Positions 34,775 through 45,120 of a stretch of DNA of 64,000 nt are shown here, piece by piece. The stretch is from Taxawa tesnikishii (nom. ined.) (lineage: Eukaryota; Ascomycota; Dothideomycetes; Dothideales), in NCBI GenBank assembly GCA_030247885.1, contig JAPDRO010000008.1:186001-250000 (forward strand), in the 5' to 3' direction. The stretch's first letter is position 1, and each line of letters starts with the position of its first letter. The translations under genes and the position numbers were made by a program. The notes beneath the pieces were generated by a model. It saw nothing but the letters and a program-made list of their open reading frames with translations. It ran no database searches and was not told the DNA's origin.

Positions 34775-35201
34775 ATGAGCGACAATACTGCGAATCTTCA
34801 GGTTGTCTGTGGTGGTACCACCTACCTCATCCACAAATCCATCGTGTGCTCGTGACCTGGAGTTTCCGCGGTTGCATGCAAAAAGACACCTTCAAGGTAT
34901 CACCATAGAATTCCAGCGGGCCACTTCTTGAAAGTCTTGAGGCTGACATGGTTCTCAGGAAGGAGAAGTGGGCGTGATCACGGTCAAGGCTGCTCAGACC
35001 GCTGCGTACGAGGAAGGTGCCCACGACCCAACCGTCATCGAGAGACCCGTCTACTTCCTCTACCATCATGAATACCTAGAGGATGAACGTCAAGACCCCG
35101 ACGTCGAAGGATGCTCTTACACAATTGAGCAGGACTGTGGTTTGCGCGGCGTGATGGTGAAGAAGGTTATGGGTAAGGGTGCGACCGCTCGGATTTCTTA
35201 G
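34775..35201 (+). CDS. Short BTB/POZ-domain protein (two exons, one frame slip)
   Basis: Starts ATG AGC GAC at 34775. The first frame reads LQVVCGGTTYLIHKSIVCS, the conserved beginning of a fungal BTB domain (VVCGGREFxVHKxIVC). A one-base loss between about 34838 and 34860 then moves the frame to FRGCMQKDTFK. An intron 34897-34958 (62 bp) leads to EGEVGVITVKAA and VYFLYHHEYLEDE, ending at 35201. The product is about 121 aa. Fungal BTB proteins of this type normally continue for another 100 or so residues of helices, so this copy is either a minimal BTB protein or a truncated one. The tail RGVMVKKVMGKGATARIS is unlike the family. BTB domains dimerise and often feed cullin-3 ligases; nothing here says which role applies. 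Confidence 0.6.
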
Positions 35202-35575
35202 CTAGCGCCTGCCGTAAGGGTACCTTCAAGGTACGCCATTACTCTTTTGAAGACCGAGATTGTACGGGAGAAGAGAGATTCTGATTGCATTTGCGAAGCG
35301 GTCATGGCACCCGTGTACTAGAGTGGCATCGTAACGAAAACACGAAACCGGCCTGTGAAATCCATACATTCTCTGCACACCCTTGATGCGATACTCGGCT
35401 TGCGACACCTATGAGACTCAGACTACTGCACCGATCATGGGCAAGAAACGTGGGGAGCCCCTCCTCCTTCCTTTCTGGGGAGATGAACTGCCCCACCAGC
35501 CGTACTCATGTATCAATTCTACGCACGCCCAACTCCATTCTCCCTTCCATCTCTCATTCGTACAACCAACCCATA
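35202..35575. other. Intergenic region upstream of the PLP enzyme
   Basis: 374 bases holding the promoter and leader of the next gene. An in-frame ATG at 35411 would add 55 residues of unconserved sequence; I prefer 35576. Confidence 0.5.
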
Positions 35576-36781
35576 ATGGCTGAGTTATCCACCTGCCCAC
35601 CTTTGACCCGGCAATCTGTGCAAGAAGCACACTCGCGCATCAAATCTTACGTTCACCGTACGCCGACCGCTACCTGCCAGACAATATCCGACATCGCGTC
35701 CACCCCGCAGACGCCAGAATCACTCAAAGGTACACAATACGAAGGCCAAACGCCAGCCAAACCGAAGATCAATGTGTTCTTTAAATGCGAAAACCAACAA
35801 AAGATCGGTGCCTTCAAAGCGCGGGGCGCCTTCCACGCTTTGAGCCGCTTGATGAAAGAAAGAGGGGGCAAAGAAGGGCTAGACGTCACTACACACAGTT
35901 CAGGGAACCACGCGCAAGCATTGGCGCTCGCGGCGAGAACGTTCGGGGTCCCGGCGCACATTGTCATGCCGAGCATCAGCACACCGTCCAAGATTGCGGG
36001 CACTCAGGCGCAGGGCGCAAGGGTGTTGTTTTCGGGGAGCACGAGCGAGGAGAGGGAAGCTGTGGTTAGAGACGTGATCAAGGAGACAGGCGCGGTGTTG
36101 GTGCCACCGTACGATCATCCGGATATCATGCTGGGACAGGGGACGCTAGCGTTGGAGCTGGAGGAGCAGGTTGAGGAGATTGTGAGAGAGGATCCTGGAC
36201 GAGGTGTGCCGGGAAAGAAGGGATTGGATGCAGTGGTGGCGCCCTGTGGTGGTGGTGGCATGCTCAGCGGAGTTGCGACGGCGCTGCATGGAACGGGGAT
36301 ACGTGTTTTCGGCGCAGAGCCGAGCTTTGAAGGCGCGGATGATGCGAAGAGAGGTGTTGAGCAGGGCAAGAGGGTCGAGAGGGTCAAGACGCTGACGATT
36401 GCGGATGGGTTGAGGACGCCGCTGGGCGAGATTACATGGACCGTCATCAGTGACAAGGAGAAGGTCAAAGGCATGTTCAGCGTTTCGGAAGAGCAGATTA
36501 AAAGTGCGATGAGGCTGCTGCTCGAGAGGGCGAAGCTCTTCGTTGAACCAAGCGCTGCGGTCGGGCTTGCTGTTGTACTGTACGACGAGACGTTCAGGCG
36601 CATAGCAGAAAAGGAGGGTGGGGATGAAGGTTGGAATGTTGGTGTAGTACTGAGTGGAGGCAACACTACGGTAGAAGCGATTGCGAAGCTCTTCTCTCCT
36701 TCTGATGAGCAGAAGGCTGAAAGGGAGGAGTCAAAGGTAGGGATGCATGGAGAAAAGGTGGCCGAGAACGTGGCTGGGTAG
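35576..36781 (+). CDS. Serine racemase / threo-3-hydroxyaspartate ammonia-lyase-like PLP enzyme
   Basis: Single exon, 401 aa from the ATG at 35576 in the context CCATAATGG. It is a fold-type II PLP enzyme. The cofactor Lys81 lies in KIGAFKARGAFHAL, the substrate loop is HSSGNHAQALALAA, the phosphate-binding glycine loop is CGGGGMLSG, and the C-terminal VVLSGGNTTVE holds the cofactor-facing Ser. Length and motif order match the serine racemase/SRY1 group rather than biosynthetic threonine deaminase, as the C-terminal ACT regulatory domain is absent. An insertion around residues 42-62 (TPESLKGTQYEG) is unusual. Expected reaction: deamination of hydroxy-amino acids such as 3-hydroxyaspartate, serine or threonine, or serine racemisation; these cannot be told apart by reading. 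Cytosolic. Confidence 0.88.
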   Translation: MAELSTCPPLTRQSVQEAHSRIKSYVHRTPTATCQTISDIASTPQTPESLKGTQYEGQTPAKPKINVFFKCENQQKIGAFKARGAFHALSRLMKERGGKEGLDVTTHSSGNHAQALALAARTFGVPAHIVMPSISTPSKIAGTQAQGARVLFSGSTSEEREAVVRDVIKETGAVLVPPYDHPDIMLGQGTLALELEEQVEEIVREDPGRGVPGKKGLDAVVAPCGGGGMLSGVATALHGTGIRVFGAEPSFEGADDAKRGVEQGKRVERVKTLTIADGLRTPLGEITWTVISDKEKVKGMFSVSEEQIKSAMRLLLERAKLFVEPSAAVGLAVVLYDETFRRIAEKEGGDEGWNVGVVLSGGNTTVEAIAKLFSPSDEQKAEREESKVGMHGEKVAENVAG

Positions 36782-37088
36782 ATAGATCTTGGTGCATAAA
36801 TGATCACGAATTAGATACCCTAGATAGATCGAAGTCGGCCACCGTATAGTCTCTAGACGAGGACTCCTGAAACTCCGAGACTCCATGCTGCATCAATGCC
36901 GGTCAAGATAGCCGCTCCTGAACTCGTTCACAAACCCGCAACCGCACCATCTCTGGAGGAGCTCGTAGCTGCCCGCTCGCGAACCTGACAAATAGCCCTC
37001 CGACAATCAACAGAGTGTGTGCTCATAGCCTCCCGCACTCCTAGACCCGGTGTAGTTTGTATCGCACATGTGTTCCCAACAGGTACTT
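36782..37088. other. Convergent intergenic region
   Basis: 307 bases between the stop codons of the PLP enzyme and the minus-strand membrane protein. No feature seen. Confidence 0.5.
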
Positions 37089-37845
37089 TTAACGACGATC
37101 AGGTATTAGTTCATAGTCGCCCTCTGGAGGAAGGAGGTTTGCAGCAGATGCGATGCCCGCGACGTCAAGAAGGAGGACAGCCCAGGAGACGGTACAGAGG
37201 ACCCAAGCGGTATCGAGCTTCCAGCCGACAAAGAAGCGGTCATCGTGATCGTAGAGGTAGGCCTGTACTGCATATCAGCACATGCGTCCAGTCAGTCAGT
37301 CCTCTTTCCACACCAGACGCACCACAATAGCCATAGCAGCGCACTGGCATAGAGCAATTACGGCCAACAATCCCACGACCATCCTCCAGCCCTGCACTCT
37401 CTTCTGCACGCCGCCGAGCAAGACGATAGCGAAAGCGACAATTGCGGCAAACTCGATGACGGCGGCGATGCTCATCAGGAAACCCACAGTCCTCCACATG
37501 GAGCAGAAATGCCGCTCGTCGCCATGGCAGTCTTGGTACTGAGGGAAGGTGGTGCAGCTGCCGGTCAAGCTGGAGCAGCGCTTGTGGAGGCCGTACGAAA
37601 CGCGTATGGGCGAGTCGGGGTGTGCAGGGTTGGGAGAAACGTTGACAGGAGAACGGTAGGTCAACCAGCTAGGCAGGGCGATCGAGGCGAGGGTCAGTGC
37701 AGTTGCTGTGAGTGCGTGTCAGAACTGCCCTGGGGGCCCGGCAGATACGGTATGGCCGTCATCAGGGCTGTCCGAGATGACGGTGCGTAGACTCACCCGC
37801 AAGGAAGACCCAGAGGCCGATGCCATATACAATTCTCCTGGTCAT
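37089..37845 (-). CDS. Four-TM Sur7/claudin-like membrane protein (three exons)
   Basis: Minus-strand exons 37845-37797, 37705-37314 and 37262-37089; introns 91 and 51 bp; 204 aa. Four hydrophobic segments are visible: the N-terminal IGLWVFLAATALTLASIA, then FLMSIAAVIEFAAIVAFAIV, then VVGLLAVIALCQCAAMAIVV, and a last one around TAWVLCTVSWAVLLLDVAGI. Between TM1 and TM2 is an extracellular loop with Cys in HKRCSSLTGSC and YQDCHGDERHFC followed by W, resembling the W-C-C loop of the claudin/Sur7/PalI superfamily. The cytoplasmic tail is short (PPEGDYELIPDRR). Family members sit in the plasma membrane and help organise eisosomes, septa or pH sensing. Assignment to that superfamily is moderate; no finer role can be read. 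Confidence 0.75.
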
Positions 37846-38575
37846 GTCTTCTCCGCTTGCTGTGTCTGTGTCAGTGTCAGTGTTCCGATCGGGGACAGAA
37901 ACAACAGTGAACAGTGCAGCCTTCACAGAGAGAAGTGGGGTGGGGGTTGATGTTCGTGTTGACTTGAGATGGCGCACTGTTGCCTGATTGGTCTGTTCCC
38001 CCCAAAGAGCGTGTGGGCGGTGAAGCCCATGCACAATTGCGTCGTTGAAGCCAACCAAGCATTCCTTTCATATTTCACTTGATGCGACATAATATGTCTC
38101 CTCTTGCTCTACATTACTCGATGCAACATATTTCTGGCTCTACATCACTTGATGCAACACGTTTCTTGCTCTACATCACCTCGACTAACATGCCTGGCAA
38201 GACACCAAATGGCGCTCCGCGACGCTGCTAGACTCACCACACTCAGGACGCTAGACACAGCATACTCGGGAGATGCGAGAACGTGATTCCAACACAGAAA
38301 CCCAGCCTCACCAGCAGGGTGATACGGGGCTCTCCCGGGTCTGCCTTGTCTAGAAGCTGTTCGCTCTGCCCCTGTTGTAATTCTGGCAAGCGGTGAGCAT
38401 TCGCCATCATCCGTCTTCTCATTGCCTTCCCATTGCCTTCTTCAATCAACACGAGTCATACAACTTGACTCTAGCAAATGTGGTTTGCTCCAAGGTAGGT
38501 AGCTTCTAGCTCGTCCCTTCCTTCTTCGTCCTTGCTGGTCTGTAGAGGGAATGAGTGGTGGATGCCTGCAGCTAG
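37846..38575. other. Intergenic region with a 31-bp minisatellite
   Basis: Upstream of the minus-strand membrane protein and of the plus-strand orphan. The minisatellite is annotated separately. A possible 5' exon of the orphan (ATG at about 38477 followed by GTAGGT) lies at the right end but cannot be joined in frame. Confidence 0.45.
38077..38190. repeat. 31-bp imperfect minisatellite
   Basis: Three units and a partial fourth of a sequence of the form CACTTGATGCAACA...TTCTTGCTCTACAT. Units 2 and 3 are both 31 bases and differ at a few positions; unit 1 is about 8 bases longer. It lies in noncoding DNA about 230 bases upstream of the membrane-protein ATG. Confidence 0.85.
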
Positions 38576-39277
38576 TGCTTCCTACGTGCTCCCCGTGCGG
38601 AAGCTGCCACTCAAACGAACCATGCGCCTTTTGCCTGGGCTCAAGCATGGAACGGCTATGTGGACCGCTTCTTCTCGAACAAATGCGGGCAGGCAGCCAA
38701 TTGCCTCGGCGTCGCCCACGTCAATACGGTAAGTGACATGCCATGTTGTATTACGGCCCTTGAAACTACGGGTACGACAAGTATGTGCCGGTGGCCAAGA
38801 GACTGCGTTATGCACACAACGGCCATCCAAAGAGACGGTGCACTGCGCCTCCTAAACCGGCCCGAGCGAGCGCACCAAAGTCGCGTTCGAGACCAACGGG
38901 ATCGACTACCAGGCTGCTAGAATCGGCCTACGAGATGAGAGAGCACCATCCTTCGGTTGATGGCTTCCGTCCGATGGGTGACGGTACCTTCATGAGCCTC
39001 CAGGAATAAGTCCATTCGTGTGAAGAGACGTCGCGAGGACCTGCAGCAGGCTCCACTAATGGAAACAGTGTCTCTGACGCCAGATCTAGTTGGGGCGGTC
39101 GAGCGCGAGCTGCCAAATCGCATGCTGCCGCTGACCCGATACTGGAAGTGGGGTTTCCAGCTGCATAGTCCGGATGTGCTGGAAGAGTTTGATGGCCTCA
39201 GTATGGGCGAGAAGAGCCTGCTGTCTGGTGGATTGGTCAACATGCTCAGGAGTGAGAAGTTCAGGTGGCAAGGATAA
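38576..39277 (+). CDS. Uncertain orphan gene, basic protein (model incomplete)
   Basis: A protein-like frame starts after a possible CTAG acceptor at 38575 and runs through FAWAQAWNGYVDRFFSNKCG to a GTAAGT donor near 38730. Splicing to TATGTGCC near 38782 gives YVPVAKRLRYAHNGHPKRRC, then Pro/Lys/Arg-rich sequence to GDGTFMSLQE and a TAA at 39007. A further good frame (GTG codon at 39020, MLPLTRYWKWGFQLHSPDVL to the stop at 39277) continues directly if two bases are missing from the AA at 39005-39006, giving LQENKSIRVKRRRED. The 5' end is not found. I do not recognise the family. The coding-like composition in three consecutive pieces supports a real gene, but the model is a guess. Confidence 0.35.
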
Positions 39278-40086
39278 GGGGCGTGCTGTCTCATGACACA
39301 GATCTTTAGGCGGATCAGATGACTATTGAGCGCTCTACATGGCACGTTCCTTTGGCGATTGTGATGGGAACAAGAGTATCGCAAGATCACTCATAAAGTA
39401 GGCTGCACTGCCTTCCCGCCATCAGCTAAAGGGAGCAAGCTAAAGCTTCATCACTCCCCTCACAAGCTATTCTATGTGACTAGAAGATGATTGTAAGCGA
39501 GACGGAAACGATGTTGCGCAACCGTATATGCGCGGCAACATGAACCATCACCTCGCGGATTGCCCTGCCCACCTCTTGCGGTAAGCTAAAACAAAGAGAT
39601 GATTTGGGTGCTACAAAGTTTAGCTAGCGTAGCCTGAGCTTGACAACTGCATTTGCACGTGTCCACTCACGTGCACGCTCGGATAAGGAGGGCGCCTATT
39701 CGGCCCCACCATCTGGCAAGGGGCTCTCTAATCCTTTACTGTAGTGTAGACGTTTCTGCGGTCTTCGAAGCCTATACCAGACCAGACACGTTCGCAGCCT
39801 AAGTTCTGTGTTGATTGCCAAGGAGCTGATTGCACCCGCTTCTACCAATGATTACCAGCGAGCAGTTGAGGTGGAGCTGATGCGACACCCGAGTGAATTA
39901 GCTATTTTCAATAAGTTTGTTGTGGAGGATAACTTTTTGATTGCTTTCTGAGATGGTGTACAATACATGGATACATTTGGCTAGCCTTTCGCGCCGTTAG
40001 TGTGCCACAATAAGGGAAAGGGTTCACGGTGATATAGTTTCTGATAGGTGAATCCTCCGACTCGCCCACGCGTCTAACGCTCACCC
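39278..40086. other. Intergenic region
   Basis: About 800 bases, somewhat AT-richer, between the uncertain orphan and the 3' end of OST3. Nothing supportable seen on either strand. Confidence 0.55.
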
Positions 40087-41292
40087 TTAAAACGGGGGCA
40101 GCCAAAATGGGTAGCCACCGTTCTTGATTCTGAAGACGCTGAGAAGGAAGCTGTACATGCCAAGAATAACGCCGCCCCAGACAAAGACAGCGATCTGCTG
40201 GGCCCTGGGATCAGCCATACGCGGGACCTTCAGGGCCAACGAAATGGTTGCAAAAGCAAGGACACCGTCTGCAGTCAATCATCAGTCATCGATCAGGTGG
40301 ACAGGTTGCATTATGCTCAAACTGCAGGGGCAAGATGGAAAGGTGGGAAAAGAGATAGGCAGCAACTTACACATAGCAGCAACGATTTGCGTCTCCAATC
40401 CAAATTGGTTCTGGAACCCGCCAGCGAAGTAGCTGATCCCGCCCTTGCCATCTCCAGAGACATACGGCACCTTGCGAATGTGGTTGAACATGTGGCCGCT
40501 GGTGAAGAGCAGCACGGCGATCAGGCTGATAGCGGCCCACAGATTGCGGTTCTGCAGGACAGGGACAAGATATGGGCCAGCAACGAAGAAGAAGGTGATG
40601 ACGCCAAGCACAGCAACGGTAGTGGTCGCGATCTTTACATAATTGATGGGGCGGTTGAGGCGTGGGTGCGGGCCTGCTGGGAGGTGACGGGCGAGCCAGG
40701 CGTGCACAGGTTCGGCGCGGTTGGTGCTGCATTGATGTCAGTCTGTACATCCAAGAGGCGGCAGAGGCTGGCAGCGTACCCTGTGCTGAAGTCAAAGCGG
40801 GACGGTTGGCCATCGGGCTTCGCGTTCGGGCCCGTAGTTGGGTGGAAGAGAAGCAAGACGGGTGCGGTTTGGAGCATCAGCTAGTACCGGCTCTGTCAGC
40901 CACTCTGCATTCCATAGCCCGGCTCTTGTGTTGATACATACGGATTGGAAGGTTTGCTTTCCATTGACAAAGTCCAGAGTGCCAAAGACCAGCCTTGACT
41001 CTCCTGCCTTGTCACCCTTGGCCCAGCTCCTTCCGAGAAGCTCCCATTCCGGCTGGAATTCCTGGCAGAGCCCACACCCGAATCTTGCTTCCAGAGCGGT
41101 CAAGAGAACAGCGACGGAGTAGTCGCGAGGAGCCTTGGTCAGCTGGTTGTAGGAGTCGTCGTCCAGCTTGAGTGGTCCGGCGGCCGAGAGCTGCTTGGAG
41201 TGGAAGTTCTGGAAGCGGTCGGTAGTGGGTTTCTTTGCCGCAAGAGCTGTCAATGGCAGCAGCAGCGCTGTCAGCGCCTGCAGTACCCTCAT
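40087..41292 (-). CDS. OST3: Oligosaccharyltransferase subunit OST3/OST6 (four exons)
   Basis: Subunit of the ER oligosaccharyltransferase complex that transfers the N-glycan to nascent proteins. Minus-strand exons 41292-40942, 40880-40780, 40726-40371 and 40268-40087; introns 61, 53 and 102 bp; 329 aa without frame breaks. Residues 1-18 are a signal peptide (MRVLQALTALLLPLTALA). A lumenal thioredoxin-like domain follows with the redox motif CGLC at 73-76, which in this family forms transient disulfides with substrate proteins. Then come four membrane segments: VLGVITFFFVAGPYLV, WAAISLIAVLLFTSGHM, YGVLAFATISLAL and VWGGVILGMYSFLLSVF. The conserved HIRKVPYV and GGYPFW signatures are present. 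It shares a 401-bp divergent promoter with the coiled-coil gene. Confidence 0.96.
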
Positions 41293-41693
41293 CGTGGCTG
41301 TAGAGGTGGGTGGTGATATGCTATATCCAACGATTGGGAACGCTCAAGTGCTTGGAGTGATGGAACGTTGCCTTTACTCTTTGCTGCAAGCTGTCCCGTC
41401 CCGTCCCTGTCACCGCTGAGAAGCGTGGACACATGTCTTGGCACGATTGCGGAGCCGCACTTCCGAGCTCGCTTAACTTTCAAGCTCGCACTTCCCGGCT
41501 CGCTTAACCTGCCCCTGCCCGTTCCGGAACTTGCACGTTTGGTTTGTTTACACCGAGTCCCGCACGTCAACACGCGCATCACAGCCATCAGCCATCCGCC
41601 ATACACCATCCACCATCCGCCGTCCTCGAGCCTCTGCCCATTATTCCGACACGGCGCAAGAACGCTGCATGCTTTACATCAACACGACTTAGG
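41293..41693. promoter_or_regulatory. Divergent promoter between OST3 and the coiled-coil gene
   Basis: The two ATGs lie 401 bases apart on opposite strands, so this stretch must hold both promoters and leaders. It is C/T-rich towards the plus-strand gene, with a CCATCCGCC-type repetition at 41590-41625. No TATA box is evident on either strand. Confidence 0.6.
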
Positions 41694-43655
41694 ATGATGC
41701 TAGCAATGGCGCCTGCCGCGATCGCAAGTAACAGCACTTATCCGAGCGTGAGTCCGCTAAACACATGCGCGCACTGCGCACATGTTGACCACAACCTACA
41801 GAATGATCAATCCCTACACTCAGCAGCGCTCGAACTCAAACATGAGCGGAGCGCGCGTTTAGTCGACATGATATCCAAGGACGAAGATGTCCGGAAGCTG
41901 CGATTTGAGATCCATGTGTTGGAGGACGATAACGATGAACTGCGCGACTTGCTGGCACAGGAGGAAGACCGCTCCGACTCCTTGGCGAAGTTGGTCAGCG
42001 AGAACCTAGCGCGCGCCGAGGAGGCAGAACGGGCACTGCAGGACGCTGACAGCGAGCTGCAAGCCAAGGAGCAGGAAGTTTCGAAGTTGAGGGTAACGTG
42101 ACACTCCCAATGTCCTTTGCTTCGCTCACTGACCGTACACTAGGCCGAGGCGCAAGCGCTGGAGAACATCACAAACGACTCAAGCAAAACCCTTATCGAG
42201 AAACTCGAGCTAACGCGTGAGCTCTCTACACTGAAGCCGGAGCTCGAACACCTGCGGGCCCTGGCATCTACGAATGAGAAGCTCATCGCAGAAAAGCTTA
42301 CCCTGCAGCGCGACCTCAGCGAAGTTCAGGTTCAGTTAGAACACTCGAAGCGCGAAGCCAAGCGCCTGCTTGCCAAACGACGGAACACCCAACATGATTT
42401 GGCGCAGGAAGACCAGCTGGAAGAGCTGCGGAAAGCGCTAAAGCGGGAACAGCGGCTGAAGGAGAAGGCACAGGAAGCTGCCGAGACTGCGCAAGCTGAG
42501 CTGGAGGCGGAGCGCAAAGCAGCACAGAATAAGAGTATCAAGGACGCCAAGGAGCTCGAGGACGATGCACAAGTAGAATCACAAGCGGAAGAGCTGCGGC
42601 AGCAACTAGCTTCGTCCAGGAAGGAGCAGGACAGAGCGGAGAAAGCGCTACAGAAAGCGCAGAACGACTGGGAAGCGCAGAAATCAATTCTGGACGACAA
42701 GCTCAACCAGTTCCGCACCAAGCTCAAGTCTACAAAGGAGAAGCTTAAGGAGACGGAAGCAGAGCTGGAAAAGGCGCAACAAGCCGCTGATACCGCAGTT
42801 GCAAAGCCCGATAAAGCTACTGCGGCGAAGAAGCCGGCCAAGAAGAGAAGCGCAGCACAGATGGATCCTGATGCGACGAATTTGGGCACACCAGGTGACG
42901 GCGGAAAGCAAGCCAAACGTTGTCGTAAGGCGGCCGCTGCCGTGGGCGACAAATCTACATTCTCAATCACACCTTTCCTGAACCGGACCGTGAGCGTGGC
43001 GCCCGACAGCCCGGAAGCGGATGGCAAGGCGATAAACGAAGAGGACGAGAACGTCGAATCGGAAGCCGAAAAGTCACCAACGCAGCCGCAGGTGACGAGC
43101 GCAGGACCGACAGCCAAGACAAAGAAGCCGCTCGCGCCTGTGCCAGCGAGCAAGGGCAACATCAAGAAGGCATCTGTGCAGCAGCGGAAGAAGCCCACCA
43201 TCACTGCGCTCGAAAAGGTGACCGAGGAAGAGGAGATCTCACAAGGGCAAGAGAACGTAGTCGCCGTCACCGCCAAGGTACCTCTCGAGAAACCTCTCAG
43301 GACCAAGGACTCAGCGTCCAACGACACGCAGAAAAAGAAGCCCAGGATGCGCAAATCGCTCGCCACGTTTGCCACCTTCAATCTCGAGCCTGAACCAGAG
43401 AAGAAAAAGAAGCGCCAGCTAGGCGGACTGGGTAAGACGCTGTTCGACGAAGAAGAAGAAACCGCACCTGGCAAGGCTCTGACCGGTCGCGGCGGACTCT
43501 TTGGCAACGCCAGAGCGTTTGGTCCGTTGGGAGGTCTGAAGAGTGGCGGACTGCTCGGAGGCAAAAAGGGAGGATTGTTGACCGCGGGAGATGGCAGTGG
43601 GTTCCAGTTCTCGCCGTTGAAGAAGGAAAAGAAGATGATGAGCTTCCTTAAGTAG
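41694..43655 (+). CDS. Long coiled-coil, nuclear-type protein (three exons)
   Basis: Exons 41694-41747, 41802-42092 and 42144-43655, about 618 aa. Intron 1 (54 bp, GTGAGT...CTACAG) has no stop and a length divisible by three, so it could also be read through, adding 18 residues with CAHCAHVDH. Residues from about 30 to 350 form an almost unbroken Glu/Lys/Ala/Leu-rich coiled coil. The rest is disordered and basic with KKPAKKRSAAQ-type nuclear signals. A conserved-looking C-terminal block follows: RKSLATFATFNLEPEPEKK, LGGLGKTLFDEEEE and FQFSPLKKEKKMMSFLK. The SPLKK end suggests CDK phosphorylation. Architecture resembles kinetochore, spindle or chromosome-axis proteins, but I do not recognise a named family. 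Confidence 0.85.
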
Positions 43656-43905
43656 GAAATGCTCTGCCTCTTTCCGTACTCTCTTGGTCTGTCGTGAATT
43701 CGAGATTTGGGTTCGGAGTCAATTGCTCGTTGTCCGGCGCAGCGGTTTTCTTTCTTCTTCATTACGTCTTTTCTTGCGATGAGATACCTGGGTCGGCGTG
43801 CGAGTCTTGTTTGACCACTTCTGGTGTTGTCTTGCGAGCTCTGGGTCTTTCGAGCTAATGACTATATCTTTTACACCGGTGACGGACGTGCTACACATTA
43901 GCTTT

Positions 43906-45120
43906 TCAGGAAGCGTCTCCGAAGACAAGCTCGCGTGGCACATCAGGCTTTCGCCTCAGAGCAACGAAGTACGCTTCCTTGGATTCCTGCAAAGTGTGAG
44001 TAACAGGAGTGGAAGCAGTTCTGACAAACAAGTCACATACACTCCGAGATGACTCGGGCTTCTCCCTGTGGACTTTGTCGAACAGCTTCCTCAGCCGCGT
44101 TTCGAATAGCTTGTCCTCGGCGCCCTGATAGAACTTGCAGAGGAAGTGACCTCCGGTTCGTAATGTGTCGTAACAGAACGTTAAGGCCGCCATGCAAAGG
44201 TCCTTCACGAGTGCACTGTTAGCCACCACATTGAACAAGTGCGGACGCCAGGATGTTCTGTACTCACCATACTACCAGCATGATCCCTGAAAGACATACC
44301 GCTCGTGTTCATCATCCTGTGATATGGGTTACTAACGCTCTTAACCCACATCCCCGTTGTCTGATCCCAGGGTGCTGACATGTCACTTAAAACTACATCC
44401 ACAACGCGTCCTTCTTTCTCATCGATCTCCTTCCTTGTCAGTTGCCTTCTCTGCTGACCCTCTTCCTTTGCCTCTTCCTTCCCCTCTCCCACCCTCACCC
44501 CTTGCCCTACGCCCAAGTCGGCACTCCGTTCCATCTCCACATATCCCTTGTCAACTTCCTCCATCTCTTCTTCAGTCACCCCTTCCTCTTCTTCCCCTTC
44601 TCTTAGCGCAAGCAACCCCTCTTCCTTGCCCTCCCCTCATTGGGTTCAACACATACCGCCTAACCTCCTCCCTCACCTTCTCGCTCAAGAAGTTACCTTG
44701 TATCGAACTTGCGCCTTTAGGCGGCTGCGCAGGTATAACATCAATGCCAATCACTCTTCCACCAGGGGACGTGCGGGTTACAGCGACCTGTGACCAGGAT
44801 CCAGGCGCATAGCCAAGGTCAATGACAGTTTGTCGGGGAGCAAACAGACGATGCTTTGTATCGAGTTCGAGTAGCTTGAAGGCGGCGCGTGATTTCAAGC
44901 CGGCAACTTTAGCGGATCTTGCGAAATGGTCACTGCCCTGACGGGTCTTCCAGCGAGTGGAAGAAGACGAGAAACGATGGGGAGGTGGTGTGGGTGTAGT
45001 GAGCACTTGCGGGTTAAGATATAAGGAAAGGGCTGTGGTAGGGAGGACCAAGTTCCGTGGCAGGCGAATGTATGACCGCCATGAGCGTAGCAGGTGCTGC
45101 GCCGGCGTGTCGAGGTGCAT
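43906..45120 (-). CDS. MRM2: Mitochondrial rRNA 2'-O-methyltransferase, FtsJ/RrmJ family
   Basis: Methylates the 2'-OH of a uridine in the large mitochondrial rRNA. Minus-strand exons 45120-44268, 44202-44041 and 43986-43906, introns 65 and 54 bp, 365 aa after correction. The N-terminus is a typical mitochondrial presequence (Arg/Ser-rich, RFSSSSTRW). The FtsJ core has the SAM motif VIDLGYAPGSWSQVA and a K-D-K-E tetrad in RAAFKLLELD, VVLSDMSAPW, FLCKFYQG and ESKEAYFVALRRK. Between beta strands 3 and 4 there is an acidic, Glu-rich insert of about 80 residues, longer than usual. Two single-base losses lie close together near 44636-44644 (C and G runs); correcting both gives VLNPNEGEGKEEGLLALREG. 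The second intron is stop-free and divisible by three. Divergent from the DUF1917 gene. Confidence 0.92.
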
